A stretch of 52,405 nucleotides of DNA from Bacteroidales bacterium UBA5287 (GCA_002411345.1 DHSL01000012.1:1-52405); one strand, 5' to 3'. Shown: positions 15,301 through 25,113, counted from the stretch's first letter. Numbers and translations are program-made. The notes: generated by a model from the sequence alone, not told the origin.

Positions 15301-16707
15301 ATGCGTTACACATTTCATACAAATACAAAAAAGATATTAGGCGATTTACACACCCCCGTAAGTATCTATCTTAAAGTAAGAGACACTTTTCCCCAGTCGG
15401 CGTTACTGGAAAGTTCCGATTTTCATGCCAAAGAAGACAGCACCTCATATTTAGGGCTGAAGCCCATTGCCAGTGTTGAAGTCAACCGAGGGATCAGCAC
15501 CGTCAAGTTTCCCGACGGTACTAAGGAAGAATGTCAGTTGTCTGATTCTTATAACATTTCAGATGCATTGAGTAGTTTTCTTACCGAGATTAAAGTAGAA
15601 GGAGAAAACAAGGAAATGTGCGGATTATTTGGTTATACCACATTCAACTGCGTTAAGTATACCGAACAGATCCAAGTCAAAGAAAGTAAGGACAAAAGAA
15701 ATGACGCCCCCGACATGCTTTATATACTTTACAAGTACATGCTCGTTTTCAATCATTTCAAGGATGAAATTACCATAGTTGAATTACTATCAGAAGATGA
15801 GTCAAGCAATCTTAGTAAAGTAGAATCGCTGTTGAATATCCGCAATTTTGCCTCATATAACTTTTTCCCCGAAGGAGAAGAATACAGCACTATCACAGAT
15901 GACGAATTCAAAACATACGTTAGGAAAGGTGTTGACCATTGTCGTCGCGGTGACGTGTTTCAGATTGTCCTTTCCCGTAGGTTTGTCCAGAACTTTACCG
16001 GCGATGATTTCAAGGTATATCGCGCCCTACGGTCCATCAATCCCTCACCCTATTTATTTTATTTTGATTTTGGCGGATATAGAATATTTGGTTCTTCCCC
16101 CGAGACCCATTGTAAGATTTCTGGTTCACTAATTCAGATAGACCCCATTGCCGGAACCACCAAGCGAACAGGCAATTACCATGAAGATATGAAATCAGTA
16201 GAATATTTGTTGAATGATCCAAAAGAAAACGCTGAACATACGATGTTAGTAGACCTTGCGCGTAATGATTTGAGCAGAAATGCCCATGATGTAGCCGTCG
16301 ACTTTTACAAAGAGCCCCAGTTCTATTCACATGTAATCCATTTAGTATCAAGAGTCAGCGGCACCCTATATGAGAACACCAATAAAATCAAAGCATTTTT
16401 TGATACGTTCCCAGCCGGCACCCTTTCCGGAGCCCCCAAAGTACGTGCCATGCAACTTATCACAGAGATGGAAAAACATAACCGCGGTGCATATGGCGGC
16501 TGTATAGGATTTATTGGATTAAACGGCGATATGAATCAAGCCATTACGATTCGCACATTTGTAAGCAGGAACAACCAATTATGGTATCAAGCAGGAGCCG
16601 GGATAGTAGCTCAAAGTAACGATAGTTATGAATTACAAGAAGTCAATAATAAGCTCGGCGCATTGAAAAAGGCAATAGATGCAGCTGCAAACCTATTCAA
16701 TATTTGA
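15301..16707 (+). CDS. trpE: Anthranilate synthase component I
   Basis: Converts chorismate to anthranilate with ammonia from TrpG; first committed step. The 468-aa protein has an N-terminal regulatory half with LLES at 35-38, the motif that contacts feedback-inhibiting tryptophan in well-studied TrpE, and a C-terminal chorismate-binding half with EHTMLVDLARNDL, PAGTLSGAPKVRAM and GAYGGCIGF. It follows trpB after 1 bp and precedes trpG by 9 bp. The LLES motif suggests that feedback inhibition acts in addition to attenuation. Confidence 0.96.
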   Translation: MRYTFHTNTKKILGDLHTPVSIYLKVRDTFPQSALLESSDFHAKEDSTSYLGLKPIASVEVNRGISTVKFPDGTKEECQLSDSYNISDALSSFLTEIKVEGENKEMCGLFGYTTFNCVKYTEQIQVKESKDKRNDAPDMLYILYKYMLVFNHFKDEITIVELLSEDESSNLSKVESLLNIRNFASYNFFPEGEEYSTITDDEFKTYVRKGVDHCRRGDVFQIVLSRRFVQNFTGDDFKVYRALRSINPSPYLFYFDFGGYRIFGSSPETHCKISGSLIQIDPIAGTTKRTGNYHEDMKSVEYLLNDPKENAEHTMLVDLARNDLSRNAHDVAVDFYKEPQFYSHVIHLVSRVSGTLYENTNKIKAFFDTFPAGTLSGAPKVRAMQLITEMEKHNRGAYGGCIGFIGLNGDMNQAITIRTFVSRNNQLWYQAGAGIVAQSNDSYELQEVNNKLGALKKAIDAAANLFNI

Positions 16708-16716
16708 TTACCCATT

Positions 16717-17283
16717 ATGAAAAAGATTCTCATTTTCGACAATTACGACTCATTCACCTACAATTTAGTCCACGCCATCAAATCGTTGGGTTATAAAGAC
16801 GTAGATGTGATTCGCAATGACAAAATCGACTTGAATACAGTAAAGAACTATGACAAAATCATACTCTCACCCGGTCCCGGAATTCCAGAAGAATCCGGTG
16901 ATTTGATGCCCCTTTTAAAAAAGTATGGAACATCAAAAAGCATATTAGGCGTATGTCTTGGTCACCAAGCCATTGCGCTCAATTTTGGAGGAACAATAGA
17001 AAACATGCCCAAAGTCTATCACGGCGTTCAAACCCCAGTCAAAATAATTGTCGCCGACAAACTTTTTGAAGGATTGCCTTCACAAATTCAAGTAGGCAGA
17101 TATCATTCATGGACAGTATCAAATTTGAACTTTCCCCCGGAACTTGAGATTACAGCCATAGACAATGAGAACAATATAATGGCTTTAAGGCACAAGCAAT
17201 TTGATATCCATGGCGTCCAGTTTCATCCGGAATCCATTTTAACACCCCAGGGTATAACTATCATTCACAATTTTTTAAAATAA
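16717..17283 (+). CDS. trpG: Anthranilate synthase component II (glutamine amidotransferase)
   Basis: Class I glutamine amidotransferase supplying ammonia to TrpE. The 188-aa protein has the oxyanion sequence SPGPGIP (51-57), the nucleophile C80 in GVCLGHQAIA and the partner residues H170 and E172 in VQFHPES. It stands alone, not fused to trpD. With no separate pabA visible it could also serve p-aminobenzoate synthesis, but the location favours tryptophan. trpD begins 6 bp downstream. Confidence 0.95.
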   Translation: MKKILIFDNYDSFTYNLVHAIKSLGYKDVDVIRNDKIDLNTVKNYDKIILSPGPGIPEESGDLMPLLKKYGTSKSILGVCLGHQAIALNFGGTIENMPKVYHGVQTPVKIIVADKLFEGLPSQIQVGRYHSWTVSNLNFPPELEITAIDNENNIMALRHKQFDIHGVQFHPESILTPQGITIIHNFLK

Positions 17284-17289
17284 ACCACA

Positions 17290-18285
17290 ATGAAAGAAAT
17301 ATTATATAAACTATTTGATTATCAATACCTCACCCGTGATGAAGCAAAAGATGTACTTTTTTCCATTGTCAAAGGCGGTATTCCCGATGTTCAAGTAGCG
17401 TCACTTATCACCTCATTTCTTATGCGGAGCATATCTGTAGACGAGATACTCGGTTTCAGAGATGCATTACTAGATATGAAAGTGCAAGCCGACCTGTCTG
17501 AATTTAAACCATTGGACATTGTAGGCACAGGTGGAGACGGCAAAAACACCTTCAACATATCCACAACTGCCTGTTTTGTTGTCGCCGGTGCAGGTTACAA
17601 AGTAACAAAGCACGGAAATTACGGTGCCACCTCAATTAGTGGCGCGAGCAATGTTATAGAACAGCAAGGCGTTAAGTTCACCACCGATATAGACACCCAT
17701 CGCAGAAGCATTGACAAGAGTAATATTGCTTATTTGCACGCCCCCCTTTTCAGTCCCGCATTGAAAGCCGTTGCAAGTGTTCGTAAGAACTTGGGCGTAC
17801 GCAATTTTTTCAATGTATTAGGTCCGTTAGTCAATCCCGTTCAGCCAGAATATCAGATGCTTGGAGTCTATGATTTAGCGATGTCGAGACTCTATAACTA
17901 TATCTATCAAGAAGAGAACAAGAAATTCAGTATTGTTCACAGTCTCGATGGATATGATGAAATCTCACTTACAAGTCAGTTCAAAATTGTATCTAACAAA
18001 GGAGAGCAGCTATTAACACCCGAAGATTTAGGTTTCAAGCGCGTGCATCAGAACGAGTTATACGGAGGAGACACCCCTGAGGAAGCCACTCAAATATTTA
18101 AGGATGTATTGCATACCGAAGCCACTGAAACCCAGATGAATGTAGTTTTAGCAAATGCAGCATACGGCATTCAGACTATTGAACAAGACAAACCAATAGA
18201 AGAGTGTCTTGAAATTGCCAGAGAATCGTTGTATGGCAAACACGCACTCCATGCCCTTGAGAATTTTATAGTATTAAACAGTTGA
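17290..18285 (+). CDS. trpD: Anthranilate phosphoribosyltransferase
   Basis: Transfers phosphoribose from PRPP to anthranilate. The 331-aa protein has the PRPP-binding GTGGDGKNTFN (79-89), the anthranilate-site KHGNYGATS (107-115) and the FNVLGPLVNP segment. The length is typical of the unfused enzyme. It lies between trpG and trpC with gaps of 6 and 7 bp. Confidence 0.96.
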   Translation: MKEILYKLFDYQYLTRDEAKDVLFSIVKGGIPDVQVASLITSFLMRSISVDEILGFRDALLDMKVQADLSEFKPLDIVGTGGDGKNTFNISTTACFVVAGAGYKVTKHGNYGATSISGASNVIEQQGVKFTTDIDTHRRSIDKSNIAYLHAPLFSPALKAVASVRKNLGVRNFFNVLGPLVNPVQPEYQMLGVYDLAMSRLYNYIYQEENKKFSIVHSLDGYDEISLTSQFKIVSNKGEQLLTPEDLGFKRVHQNELYGGDTPEEATQIFKDVLHTEATETQMNVVLANAAYGIQTIEQDKPIEECLEIARESLYGKHALHALENFIVLNS

Positions 18286-18292
18286 TTAGAAT

Positions 18293-19084
18293 ATGAAAGA
18301 TATGTTAGATGAGATTATCTCATATAAAAAGATTGAAGTCGCAGATAAAAAGCAACTTATCCCCATAAAGCAATTAGAACGAATTATTGAGCAAGATCCC
18401 AAAGAACATCATTCTTTAAAAGAAGCCTTGCAGTGTTCCAATAGTGGTATCATTTCAGAGTTTAAACGTAAATCCCCTTCCAAGGGGTGGATAAACCAAG
18501 AAGCCGATGCCGTAAGCATAACAACAGGATATGAAAAAAACGGTGCGACAGCACTCTCCGTACTTACCGACAGCAAGTTTTTCGGCGGGATTTTGAATGA
18601 CCTGAGAGAAGTCCGCAAATCCGTATCCATTCCCATTATGCGTAAAGAATTCATCATTGACGAATATCAAATTTACGAAGCCTCTTCAGTGGGTGCTGAC
18701 GCGATATTACTTATTGCTGCATGTATAACAAAAGATGAAAGTCGTCATTTCACAAAACTTGCCCACTCGTTGAAAATGGATGTATTGTTGGAACTGCATG
18801 ATGAAAAAGAGATTGATTACATTTCTGATTCCAACCTATTGATTGGAATAAATAATCGTAACTTAGGCACATTTGTGACCGATGTTGAAAAGTCGTTCAA
18901 GATGATAAACCTTTTGCCAAGAGAAGCCGTTTTAGTTTCAGAAAGCGGCATATCATCACCCCAATTAGTTAAAGATTTGCGCGAAGCAGGTTATAAAGGA
19001 TTTCTGATTGGCGAGAATTTTATGAAAACAGCTAATCCCGGTGACTCATTAGGCACATTTATCTCTCAAATAAAATCATTATGA
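18293..19084 (+). CDS. trpC: Indole-3-glycerol phosphate synthase
   Basis: Ring closure of CdRP to indole-3-glycerol phosphate; a TIM barrel. The 263-aa protein carries SEFKRKSPSKG (55-65) with the catalytic lysine and phosphate loop, VLTDSKFFGG, IIDEYQIYEA, IGINNRNL and VSESGI in barrel order. It is separate from trpF, and its stop codon overlaps the trpF start by 4 bp (ATGA), which suggests translational coupling. Confidence 0.96.
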   Translation: MKDMLDEIISYKKIEVADKKQLIPIKQLERIIEQDPKEHHSLKEALQCSNSGIISEFKRKSPSKGWINQEADAVSITTGYEKNGATALSVLTDSKFFGGILNDLREVRKSVSIPIMRKEFIIDEYQIYEASSVGADAILLIAACITKDESRHFTKLAHSLKMDVLLELHDEKEIDYISDSNLLIGINNRNLGTFVTDVEKSFKMINLLPREAVLVSESGISSPQLVKDLREAGYKGFLIGENFMKTANPGDSLGTFISQIKSL

Positions 19085-19695
19085 TTATCAAAGTATGTGG
19101 CATGAGAGATTCGGACAATATCCGTGCAGTAGAAGAATTAGGCGTTGATTGGATGGGCTTTATCTTCTATAATAAATCTTCGCGTTTTGTTTCAGAAGTG
19201 CCAGAATATCTGCCATTAAAGTCCAAGCGCGTAGGAGTTTTTGTGAATGAAGCATTAGAAACCATACTTCAAACATCCTCCATGTTTGGTTTAGATCTTG
19301 TCCAACTACATGGAAATGAATCCCCCGAGTTTTGCGAAACATTAAGAACATACGGTTTAATCATCATCAAAGCTTTCAGTATAACAGACAACAAAGAATT
19401 TGAATCAGAAAAGTTCAAGCCCTATGAATCATTTTGCGACTATTTCCTTTTCGACACCAAGACCGAATTGTTTGGCGGTTCCGGTAAAAAGTTTAATTGG
19501 GAAATACTTTCTGATTATTTTGGCAACACCCCGTTTCTGTTGAGCGGAGGTATTTCCCCAGACGATGTAGAAGAGATCAAATCTTTTGTACATCCCAAAT
19601 ATGCAGGTATCGATTTAAACAGTCGTTTTGAAATCACCCCAGCATACAAAAACATTAAATTATTACAGAACTTCATAAAAGAGATTAGACAATGA
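19081..19695 (+). CDS. trpF: Phosphoribosylanthranilate isomerase
   Basis: Amadori isomerisation of PRA to CdRP; a TIM barrel of 204 aa. C6 in KVCGMRD is the general base position and the Asp in FLFDTK the general acid; GGSGKKFNW and LSGGISPDDV form the phosphate site, and GIDLNSRFE replaces the more common DVSSGVE, as in other Bacteroidales enzymes. It overlaps trpC and trpA by 4 bp each. Confidence 0.94.
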   Translation: MIIKVCGMRDSDNIRAVEELGVDWMGFIFYNKSSRFVSEVPEYLPLKSKRVGVFVNEALETILQTSSMFGLDLVQLHGNESPEFCETLRTYGLIIIKAFSITDNKEFESEKFKPYESFCDYFLFDTKTELFGGSGKKFNWEILSDYFGNTPFLLSGGISPDDVEEIKSFVHPKYAGIDLNSRFEITPAYKNIKLLQNFIKEIRQ

Positions 19696-20462
19696 ACAGA
19701 ATAGACCAATTATTTCAAGACAAAAAGGAAGGAATTCTTTCAGTATATTTTACCGCAGGATACCCCACATTAGACGACACCCTATCAGTTATTCAGACCC
19801 TTGAGAAACATGGTGTTGACATGTTAGAAATTGGAATACCATTTAGTGATCCGATGGCTGATGGTCCGGTAATTCAAGCATCAAGCACACAATCAATAAA
19901 CAACGGTATGAGTATGCGCGTACTTTTTGAACAACTTACCAATGTAAGAGAGACAGTAACCATACCACTTGTATTGATGGGATATTTAAATCCAATTATC
20001 CAGTTTGGTTTTGAGCGATATTGTGAAACAGCGTCCAAGTGTGGAATTGACGGATTGATTATTCCAGATTTGCCATTTGCTGAATATATGGAATCATACA
20101 AAGAAGTAGCAGAAAAATATGGATTACATGTAATCATGTTGATTACCCCAGAGACATCAGAAGAGAGGATTAAGTTGATAGACGAAAATACTTCAGGATT
20201 TATTTATATGGTTTCTTCAGCATCCGTGACCGGCGCCAAGAGCTCTTTCAGTGATAAGAATCTTTCATATTTCCGAAGCGTGAACAATATGAAATTAAGA
20301 AATCCCCGTCTCATTGGTTTTGGTATATCCAATAAATTAACTTTTGACGCAGCCTGTCAAGAAGCATCCGGAACCATAATTGGAAGTAAATTCACAACAT
20401 TATTAAACAGTGAGACCACGATTGAAGAAGCTGTCCAAAAACTTATCGCTGCCATTCACTAA
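19692..20462 (+). CDS. trpA: Tryptophan synthase alpha subunit
   Basis: Cleaves indole-3-glycerol phosphate and passes indole to TrpB. The 256-aa TIM barrel has the catalytic acid E46 in MLEIGIPFSDP and D57 in MADGPVIQ, followed by LMGYLNPI, GLIIPDLPF and GFGISN. It is the last gene of the operon. Its stop overlaps the convergent rnhB stop by 4 bp, and I see no hairpin terminator there. Confidence 0.96.
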   Translation: MNRIDQLFQDKKEGILSVYFTAGYPTLDDTLSVIQTLEKHGVDMLEIGIPFSDPMADGPVIQASSTQSINNGMSMRVLFEQLTNVRETVTIPLVLMGYLNPIIQFGFERYCETASKCGIDGLIIPDLPFAEYMESYKEVAEKYGLHVIMLITPETSEERIKLIDENTSGFIYMVSSASVTGAKSSFSDKNLSYFRSVNNMKLRNPRLIGFGISNKLTFDAACQEASGTIIGSKFTTLLNSETTIEEAVQKLIAAIH

Positions 20463-21094
20463 ATCGACTTATTTTGATCACCCCACTTTATTTCCATTTG
20501 ATTATCAAGTAGTCTGAAGCTCTTGCGGTGCAGATGTGTTATTCCGTGGTTTTCTATTGCAAGTCGGTGAATACGAGTAGGATAACCCTTATTACTTTTC
20601 CAATCATAAACAGGAAAAAGTTTATCCATTTGTTTCATAAAATCATCACGATAAGTTTTTGCAAGAATTGAGGCGGCAGCGATTGACATAAATTTGCTGT
20701 CGCCTTTTACAACACAAGTATGTGGAATAGATTTATATGGTCTAAATCGGTTACCATCAACAATTATATGTTCAGGTTCAATTGGCAGTTGTGCTATTGC
20801 TCGGTGCATAGCTTCAACAGATGCCCAAAGAATATTCATTTCGTCAATTTCCTCAGGGCTACAAGTAGCAACTGCGTAATATAACGATTCTTGTTCTATT
20901 ATTGGGCGCAATTTTTCTCGTTGTTTCTCAGTCAACTGTTTTGAATCGTTCAATGCCTCACACTCAAAGTCTTCAGGCAGAATTACTGCAGCGGCAAATA
21001 CCGGTCCAGCCAGGCACCCCCTCCCCGCCTCGTCGCACCCAACTTCGATACATTTATCGAGTAAGTGATTAGATAATTTTGAACAAACTTTCAT
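20459..21094 (-). CDS. rnhB: Ribonuclease HII
   Basis: Removes RNA or single ribonucleotides from RNA-DNA hybrids. The 211-aa protein has the DEDD set: D21 and E22 in GCDEAGRGCLAG, D113 in IIVDGNRF and D132 in KGDSKFMSIAAASI. It overlaps the upstream metallophosphoesterase gene by 4 bp on the same strand, so the two are translationally coupled, and it is convergent with trpA. Confidence 0.94.
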   Translation of the reverse strand: MKVCSKLSNHLLDKCIEVGCDEAGRGCLAGPVFAAAVILPEDFECEALNDSKQLTEKQREKLRPIIEQESLYYAVATCSPEEIDEMNILWASVEAMHRAIAQLPIEPEHIIVDGNRFRPYKSIPHTCVVKGDSKFMSIAAASILAKTYRDDFMKQMDKLFPVYDWKSNKGYPTRIHRLAIENHGITHLHRKSFRLLDNQMEIKWGDQNKSI

Positions 21095-22338
21095 TTCAAC
21101 AGAATCGTTAATTTTTTATCTCCCGGAGGGAAATCCAGTTCAAAATCAGTCGTTTCCGATTCAGGAATATCCAGTAAAGTCGTCATCAAACTTAATGCAT
21201 TCGCCATTTCAGGAGTAACCTGTTCATCCCCTGTCATGTGCATTAAATTTACCTGCACAATTACTTCCGTTAGCGCGTTCATTATTTCTTGTGGGATTGG
21301 AATTCCCATATTTTTAAATTTGCCAGAAGTACTATTTCTCACATAGTTTTCTTGTTTCTTACTATATTCATCCCATAAATCAGGATTTTCAGGAATAGAT
21401 TTTACAAAACGAGTATTGATAGACAATTCATTATCCTTCAAATTAATTATTCTATAAGGGAATGGATATTGAGAAAGGCTTCCAGTTTCTACATCAGTAA
21501 TCCTGTTTCCATTTACGGTAATCAATTCCACCGCATCAGTAGAGTGAAAATGCCCTGTAAACACCACCTTAAGACCCTCATTTGCCAGTACTTCGGCATT
21601 TTGTTGCCAATCGTCCAGAAGATAATCCGAAAAGAAAGAAGATTGATACTGAATATGTTCCACAATGCCATGATGCATCATCCCTATCACTCTGACATTC
21701 ATTTGCTTTGCCCGTTTAAGAACATCAATAGCCCACGACATTGTCTGTGGTAAAATTCTACCAGACGATATTGAATTATTGGTATATTCAGTGTATTTAT
21801 TCGTGTCGAAGTTCAATAGCCATGTACTATCGTTTATTGCCACCAAATAGCTAAGTGAATTATCGTCACGTGAAATTGCATTTCCGTATCCAAATGCGTC
21901 ATATATTGATGCAAATTCATCAGGAGAAACAGATTCAATAATGTTAGGTAATTCACCAACAAATGATTTTGAATTAGGAACATTCACATCATGATTTCCA
22001 GGAATCACATACGTTTGTATTCCTTTATCTTTTAATATTTGCAATTTTTTAGCAAATGCCTTATGGCTTTGTTTTGAGCCATGATTAGTTAAATCACCCG
22101 GAATAAGTAGAATATCTACATCTTCTTCGACGATTTGATCAAATATATTATCCAGCACAGCATGTAAATCCGAAATGTCTCTTCCCGTACTTTTTTCATA
22201 AGCATTGAGAGCCGCACCCGGTTTTGCAATTTCTTCAGCTAAAAAATGCGGGTCAGAAATAACTGCTATTTTCAGTGAATCTGCAGCAGCAGCGTTAAAT
22301 ACAAAAAAAATGAATAGTAGTAGTGTAATTTGTTTCAT
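21091..22338 (-). CDS. Secreted calcineurin-like metallophosphoesterase
   Basis: Exported phosphoesterase of unknown substrate. The 415-aa protein has a signal peptide (1-19, ending AAAADS), then the metal-binding motifs in order: ISDPHF (D29, H31), PGDLTNHG (D82), PGNHDVN (114-120) and GHFHSTD. The C-terminal 110 residues are helical with an LMHMTGDE segment and no clear domain. The ATG lies 5 bp after the endonuclease gene upstream of it, so the block EndA - phosphoesterase - RNase HII is probably one transcript. Confidence 0.88.
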   Translation of the reverse strand: MKQITLLLFIFFVFNAAAADSLKIAVISDPHFLAEEIAKPGAALNAYEKSTGRDISDLHAVLDNIFDQIVEEDVDILLIPGDLTNHGSKQSHKAFAKKLQILKDKGIQTYVIPGNHDVNVPNSKSFVGELPNIIESVSPDEFASIYDAFGYGNAISRDDNSLSYLVAINDSTWLLNFDTNKYTEYTNNSISSGRILPQTMSWAIDVLKRAKQMNVRVIGMMHHGIVEHIQYQSSFFSDYLLDDWQQNAEVLANEGLKVVFTGHFHSTDAVELITVNGNRITDVETGSLSQYPFPYRIINLKDNELSINTRFVKSIPENPDLWDEYSKKQENYVRNSTSGKFKNMGIPIPQEIMNALTEVIVQVNLMHMTGDEQVTPEMANALSLMTTLLDIPESETTDFELDFPPGDKKLTILLK

Positions 22339-22343
22339 GTCAA

Positions 22344-23261
22344 TTATCTCATGTATCCAAATACCTTATTCAAAAATCTTTCGAATGGACTATATTCCAC
22401 CTTTAAGTAACTATCCATTGTTTTTTCGTTGTTAAACGCTTTTTGAGTATTCTCTCCCCATACATACTCGACTAATTGAGGGTAGTCGATGAATGGATTT
22501 CTATTTTTTTGAATCTTATACACAGCTTCGTTTCGTCGTACTTCTTTCAGGCTTACCGGATCCTCTTTATGCCATCTCAGCAACATATCCAGCGACCATT
22601 TAGTGAAACCAGGATAAGTTTCTCCTCCAATCTGTTCAGATTGCCATGATGGAATTTTATCCTCATAGGCAGTAGCCATATAAAAATAAGTACGTGCAAA
22701 ATCCCCTTTAAAATCATCAATCGGTTCAAAAACTGTAGATGTAAATTCGCCCGTTGTATTCTGTCCAACTTTTGACCCGTTAGTAGAGATCCAATAAGTA
22801 ATTCCCACCTCACCTAACGGTAGATTTCCTCTTCTATTGTTTACATATCCATCAGTAGGATAAATATGAAAAAGGTCGCAATTCATTGGATATTTATCAT
22901 AAAACCAACTTCTTGGAACTGAATGTTCACGATTATAACAATCACCCTCCTTTTTGTATCTTCCACATCGGTTTGATTTAAAGGCAAAATAATAATCAGC
23001 TTTTCCTGCTGCATTCATTGAATACATGTCCCAAACCCTATCTCGTCTTTGTGCATCTGTACTTTCGAATGCAGTCCATATTTTCGAATAAGAAATAACC
23101 TGTGGATCTTTAATTATTTCGAAGAGTGCTGTTTTTAATTCAGCCCCTTTTTTTCCTTTTATCGATGCGTAGTAATTTTCTGGTATCTGTCCGAAAAGTG
23201 GGCTAAACGAAATAAGAATTATTGAAATTGCAAATAGTATTTTTATGCGCTGTTTTATCAT
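22344..23261 (-). CDS. Secreted endonuclease I (EndA/NucM family)
   Basis: Extracellular or periplasmic DNase/RNase of the His-Me finger type. The 305-aa protein has a signal peptide (about 1-25, ending PLFGQ), the catalytic REHSVPRSWF with the general-base His, and the NRRGNLPLGEV segment with the metal-binding Asn. The family digests external nucleic acids for nutrients. It is the first gene of a minus-strand run; a TATTTTTG on the minus strand at 23293-23300 could be its -7 box. Confidence 0.9.
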   Translation of the reverse strand: MIKQRIKILFAISIILISFSPLFGQIPENYYASIKGKKGAELKTALFEIIKDPQVISYSKIWTAFESTDAQRRDRVWDMYSMNAAGKADYYFAFKSNRCGRYKKEGDCYNREHSVPRSWFYDKYPMNCDLFHIYPTDGYVNNRRGNLPLGEVGITYWISTNGSKVGQNTTGEFTSTVFEPIDDFKGDFARTYFYMATAYEDKIPSWQSEQIGGETYPGFTKWSLDMLLRWHKEDPVSLKEVRRNEAVYKIQKNRNPFIDYPQLVEYVWGENTQKAFNNEKTMDSYLKVEYSPFERFLNKVFGYMR

Positions 23262-23303
23262 ATTCAGTGTATGTTAATCATAAAGATAACCACAAAAATA
23301 ATA

Positions 23304-23330
23304 ATTTCGAATCAGTAATTGACTCGAAAT
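23304..23330 (-). terminator. Possible terminator after dnaA
   Basis: ATTTCGA and TCGAAAT (7 bp), a mismatch, then TCA/TGA and a 5-nt loop form a hairpin in the 95-bp gap between dnaA and endonuclease I. On the minus strand it is followed by a T-rich TATTATTTTT. It almost abuts the candidate -7 box of the next gene, so it might instead act as an operator. Confidence 0.45.
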
Positions 23331-23356
23331 TAGATAAAAATAAATAATTGTAATGA

Positions 23357-24757
23357 TTATGATTGTATCAGACGTTCCATTTCGTCGAGATCAGCTCTGA
23401 ATCCTCTGTCAACTTCAGCCATATCATTTACAGTATTACATGAATGCAGTACAGTTGCGTGGTTTCTGTTTCCAATCTGCAGACCGATTTGAGCGAGTGA
23501 TAATTCAGTATGTTTTTTCACAAAATACATAGTTACCTGACGTGCCTGCACAATTTCTCTTTTTCTTGAAGACGATTGGATAAGACTTTTATCGATATGA
23601 TAGAATTCGCTTACAACCTCCTGAATATGTTGTGGTGTAATGCGTTTCTTTTCAAACTTGATATTTTGTTCCATTACCCTACGTGCAAGATCTATATCTA
23701 TTTCACGATTATTAATAATAGAGTGTGCCATTAATGAAACAATGATACCTTCCAAATCGCGAATATTTTCCGTCACATTTTCAGCAATGAATTCGATAAC
23801 ATCATCGGATATAGACAATCCGTCTGTCAACACCTTATGATTCAGAATCTTTTTTCTGAGTTCTTTATCCGGTCTATCCAAGCGTGTAGTCAATCCCCAG
23901 CGGAAACGTGTAAGCAATCGTTCGTTCACTCCCTGCATATCTGTAGGAGCACAATCCGAGGTCATAATCAGTTGTTTATTTGTCTGATGCAGGTGATTGA
24001 AGATATGAAAGAATGTATTTTGGGTTTTTTCTATTCCCGACAGTTCTTGAATATCATCCATTATTAAAACATCTATTCCCTGATAGAAATTAATGAAATC
24101 ATTTAGTGTATTAAATCGGCAAGCATCAGTATATTGTATTTTAAACAAATGAGCCGATAAATATAACACTTTTTTATCAGGATATAAATCAAGAATTTTT
24201 GATCCTATTGCATGACATAGATGCGTTTTTCCAACACCTGAATTTCCATAAATAAACAACGGGTTGAAAGCTGTTTTAGCTGGATTTTCTGATACAGCTT
24301 CAGCAGCTGTACGAGAGAGTCTGTTACTATCTCCTTCAAAGAAATTATCAAAAGTATATTTTGAGTTTATCTGTGAATCAAAATCAGGCACTGATACCCT
24401 ATCGAAAGGACTAGGAGTTTTTGTGAGATTCTTTTTTGTTTGAGTTTTGTTCTCAACAATAGTTTTAGACTCACCTCTCATTTCAATGGCTGTATTATTT
24501 TCGGTCTCAACCAAAATACGATAATTCAGCACCGCTCCTGCTCCTACTACCCTAAACAAGGTTTTTTGAATCAGGTCAATATATTTCTCTTCTAAATATT
24601 CATAAAAGAACTGGCTAGGTACCTGTATTGTCAGTACATTCTCTTCAAACTTTAAAGGGATGATTGGGGCAAACCAAGTATTAAATGCCATTTCGGGAAT
24701 GTTATCCCTAATAACATCCAAACAGCTATTCCATATTTTTGTATAATCAGTTCTCAT
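23357..24757 (-). CDS. dnaA: Chromosomal replication initiator protein DnaA
   Basis: Binds DnaA boxes and unwinds oriC. The 466-aa protein has the N-terminal DnaB-interacting domain I (about 1-85), a variable linker (85-130), the AAA+ domain with Walker A GNSGVGKT (171-178) and Walker B VLIMDDIQEL, and the C-terminal DNA-binding domain with the signature GNRNHATVLHSCNTV. It has 356 bp of non-coding DNA upstream, but no cluster of TTATCCACA-like boxes is visible there. Confidence 0.96.
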   Translation of the reverse strand: MRTDYTKIWNSCLDVIRDNIPEMAFNTWFAPIIPLKFEENVLTIQVPSQFFYEYLEEKYIDLIQKTLFRVVGAGAVLNYRILVETENNTAIEMRGESKTIVENKTQTKKNLTKTPSPFDRVSVPDFDSQINSKYTFDNFFEGDSNRLSRTAAEAVSENPAKTAFNPLFIYGNSGVGKTHLCHAIGSKILDLYPDKKVLYLSAHLFKIQYTDACRFNTLNDFINFYQGIDVLIMDDIQELSGIEKTQNTFFHIFNHLHQTNKQLIMTSDCAPTDMQGVNERLLTRFRWGLTTRLDRPDKELRKKILNHKVLTDGLSISDDVIEFIAENVTENIRDLEGIIVSLMAHSIINNREIDIDLARRVMEQNIKFEKKRITPQHIQEVVSEFYHIDKSLIQSSSRKREIVQARQVTMYFVKKHTELSLAQIGLQIGNRNHATVLHSCNTVNDMAEVDRGFRADLDEMERLIQS

Positions 24758-25113
24758 TTTACTTTTCTAGGGAAGAAAATCTTATTGTTTTCCTCTTTGT
24801 GGAATGCAAATTTTGGAATAATTTTCGAGATAAAAAAATCCATTTTGCGTTTGAATATTGAAGAAAAAAACAGGGTCTTAAAAATCAGCCATGTACATTT
24901 ATATAACTATCCGTCAGTATTTTACAAAAGTGCTTTTTCTTAACAACTTTGAATATCAACCATATAAGAAAAGTGTTCAGAAGACAACTTTTATAAAGAA
25001 AAGGTACTCGAAATATCAGTAAACATGCTCATTTACTGCAATTTAGTTCATTTTTGAAAATAATATTTATTTAGAATAATTCTAATTAAGTATTAATTGT
25101 TGCTATTTTTAAT
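24758..25113. other. Non-coding gap upstream of dnaA
   Basis: This 356-bp AT-rich stretch lies between dnaA and the MCE gene. I see one palindrome, CAGTAAA and TTTACTG with an 8-nt loop (25017-25038), not followed by a T-run. I see no ORF, no convincing promoter with both boxes, and only one weak DnaA-box-like string (TGTGGAATG near 24798-24806), so an origin is not supported. Confidence 0.5.

Noticed and set aside
15848..16351. Overlapping frames inside trpE on both strands
   Set aside because: No protein family resemblance; they shadow the chorismate-binding domain.
25017..25038. Palindrome CAGTAAA...TTTACTG as terminator of the MCE gene
   Set aside because: No T-run follows on the minus strand and it is 75 bp beyond the stop codon.
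24758..25113. Possible replication origin next to dnaA
   Set aside because: Only one weak DnaA-box-like string and no box cluster or AT-rich unwinding repeats were found; dnaA neighbourhood alone is not evidence in this order.
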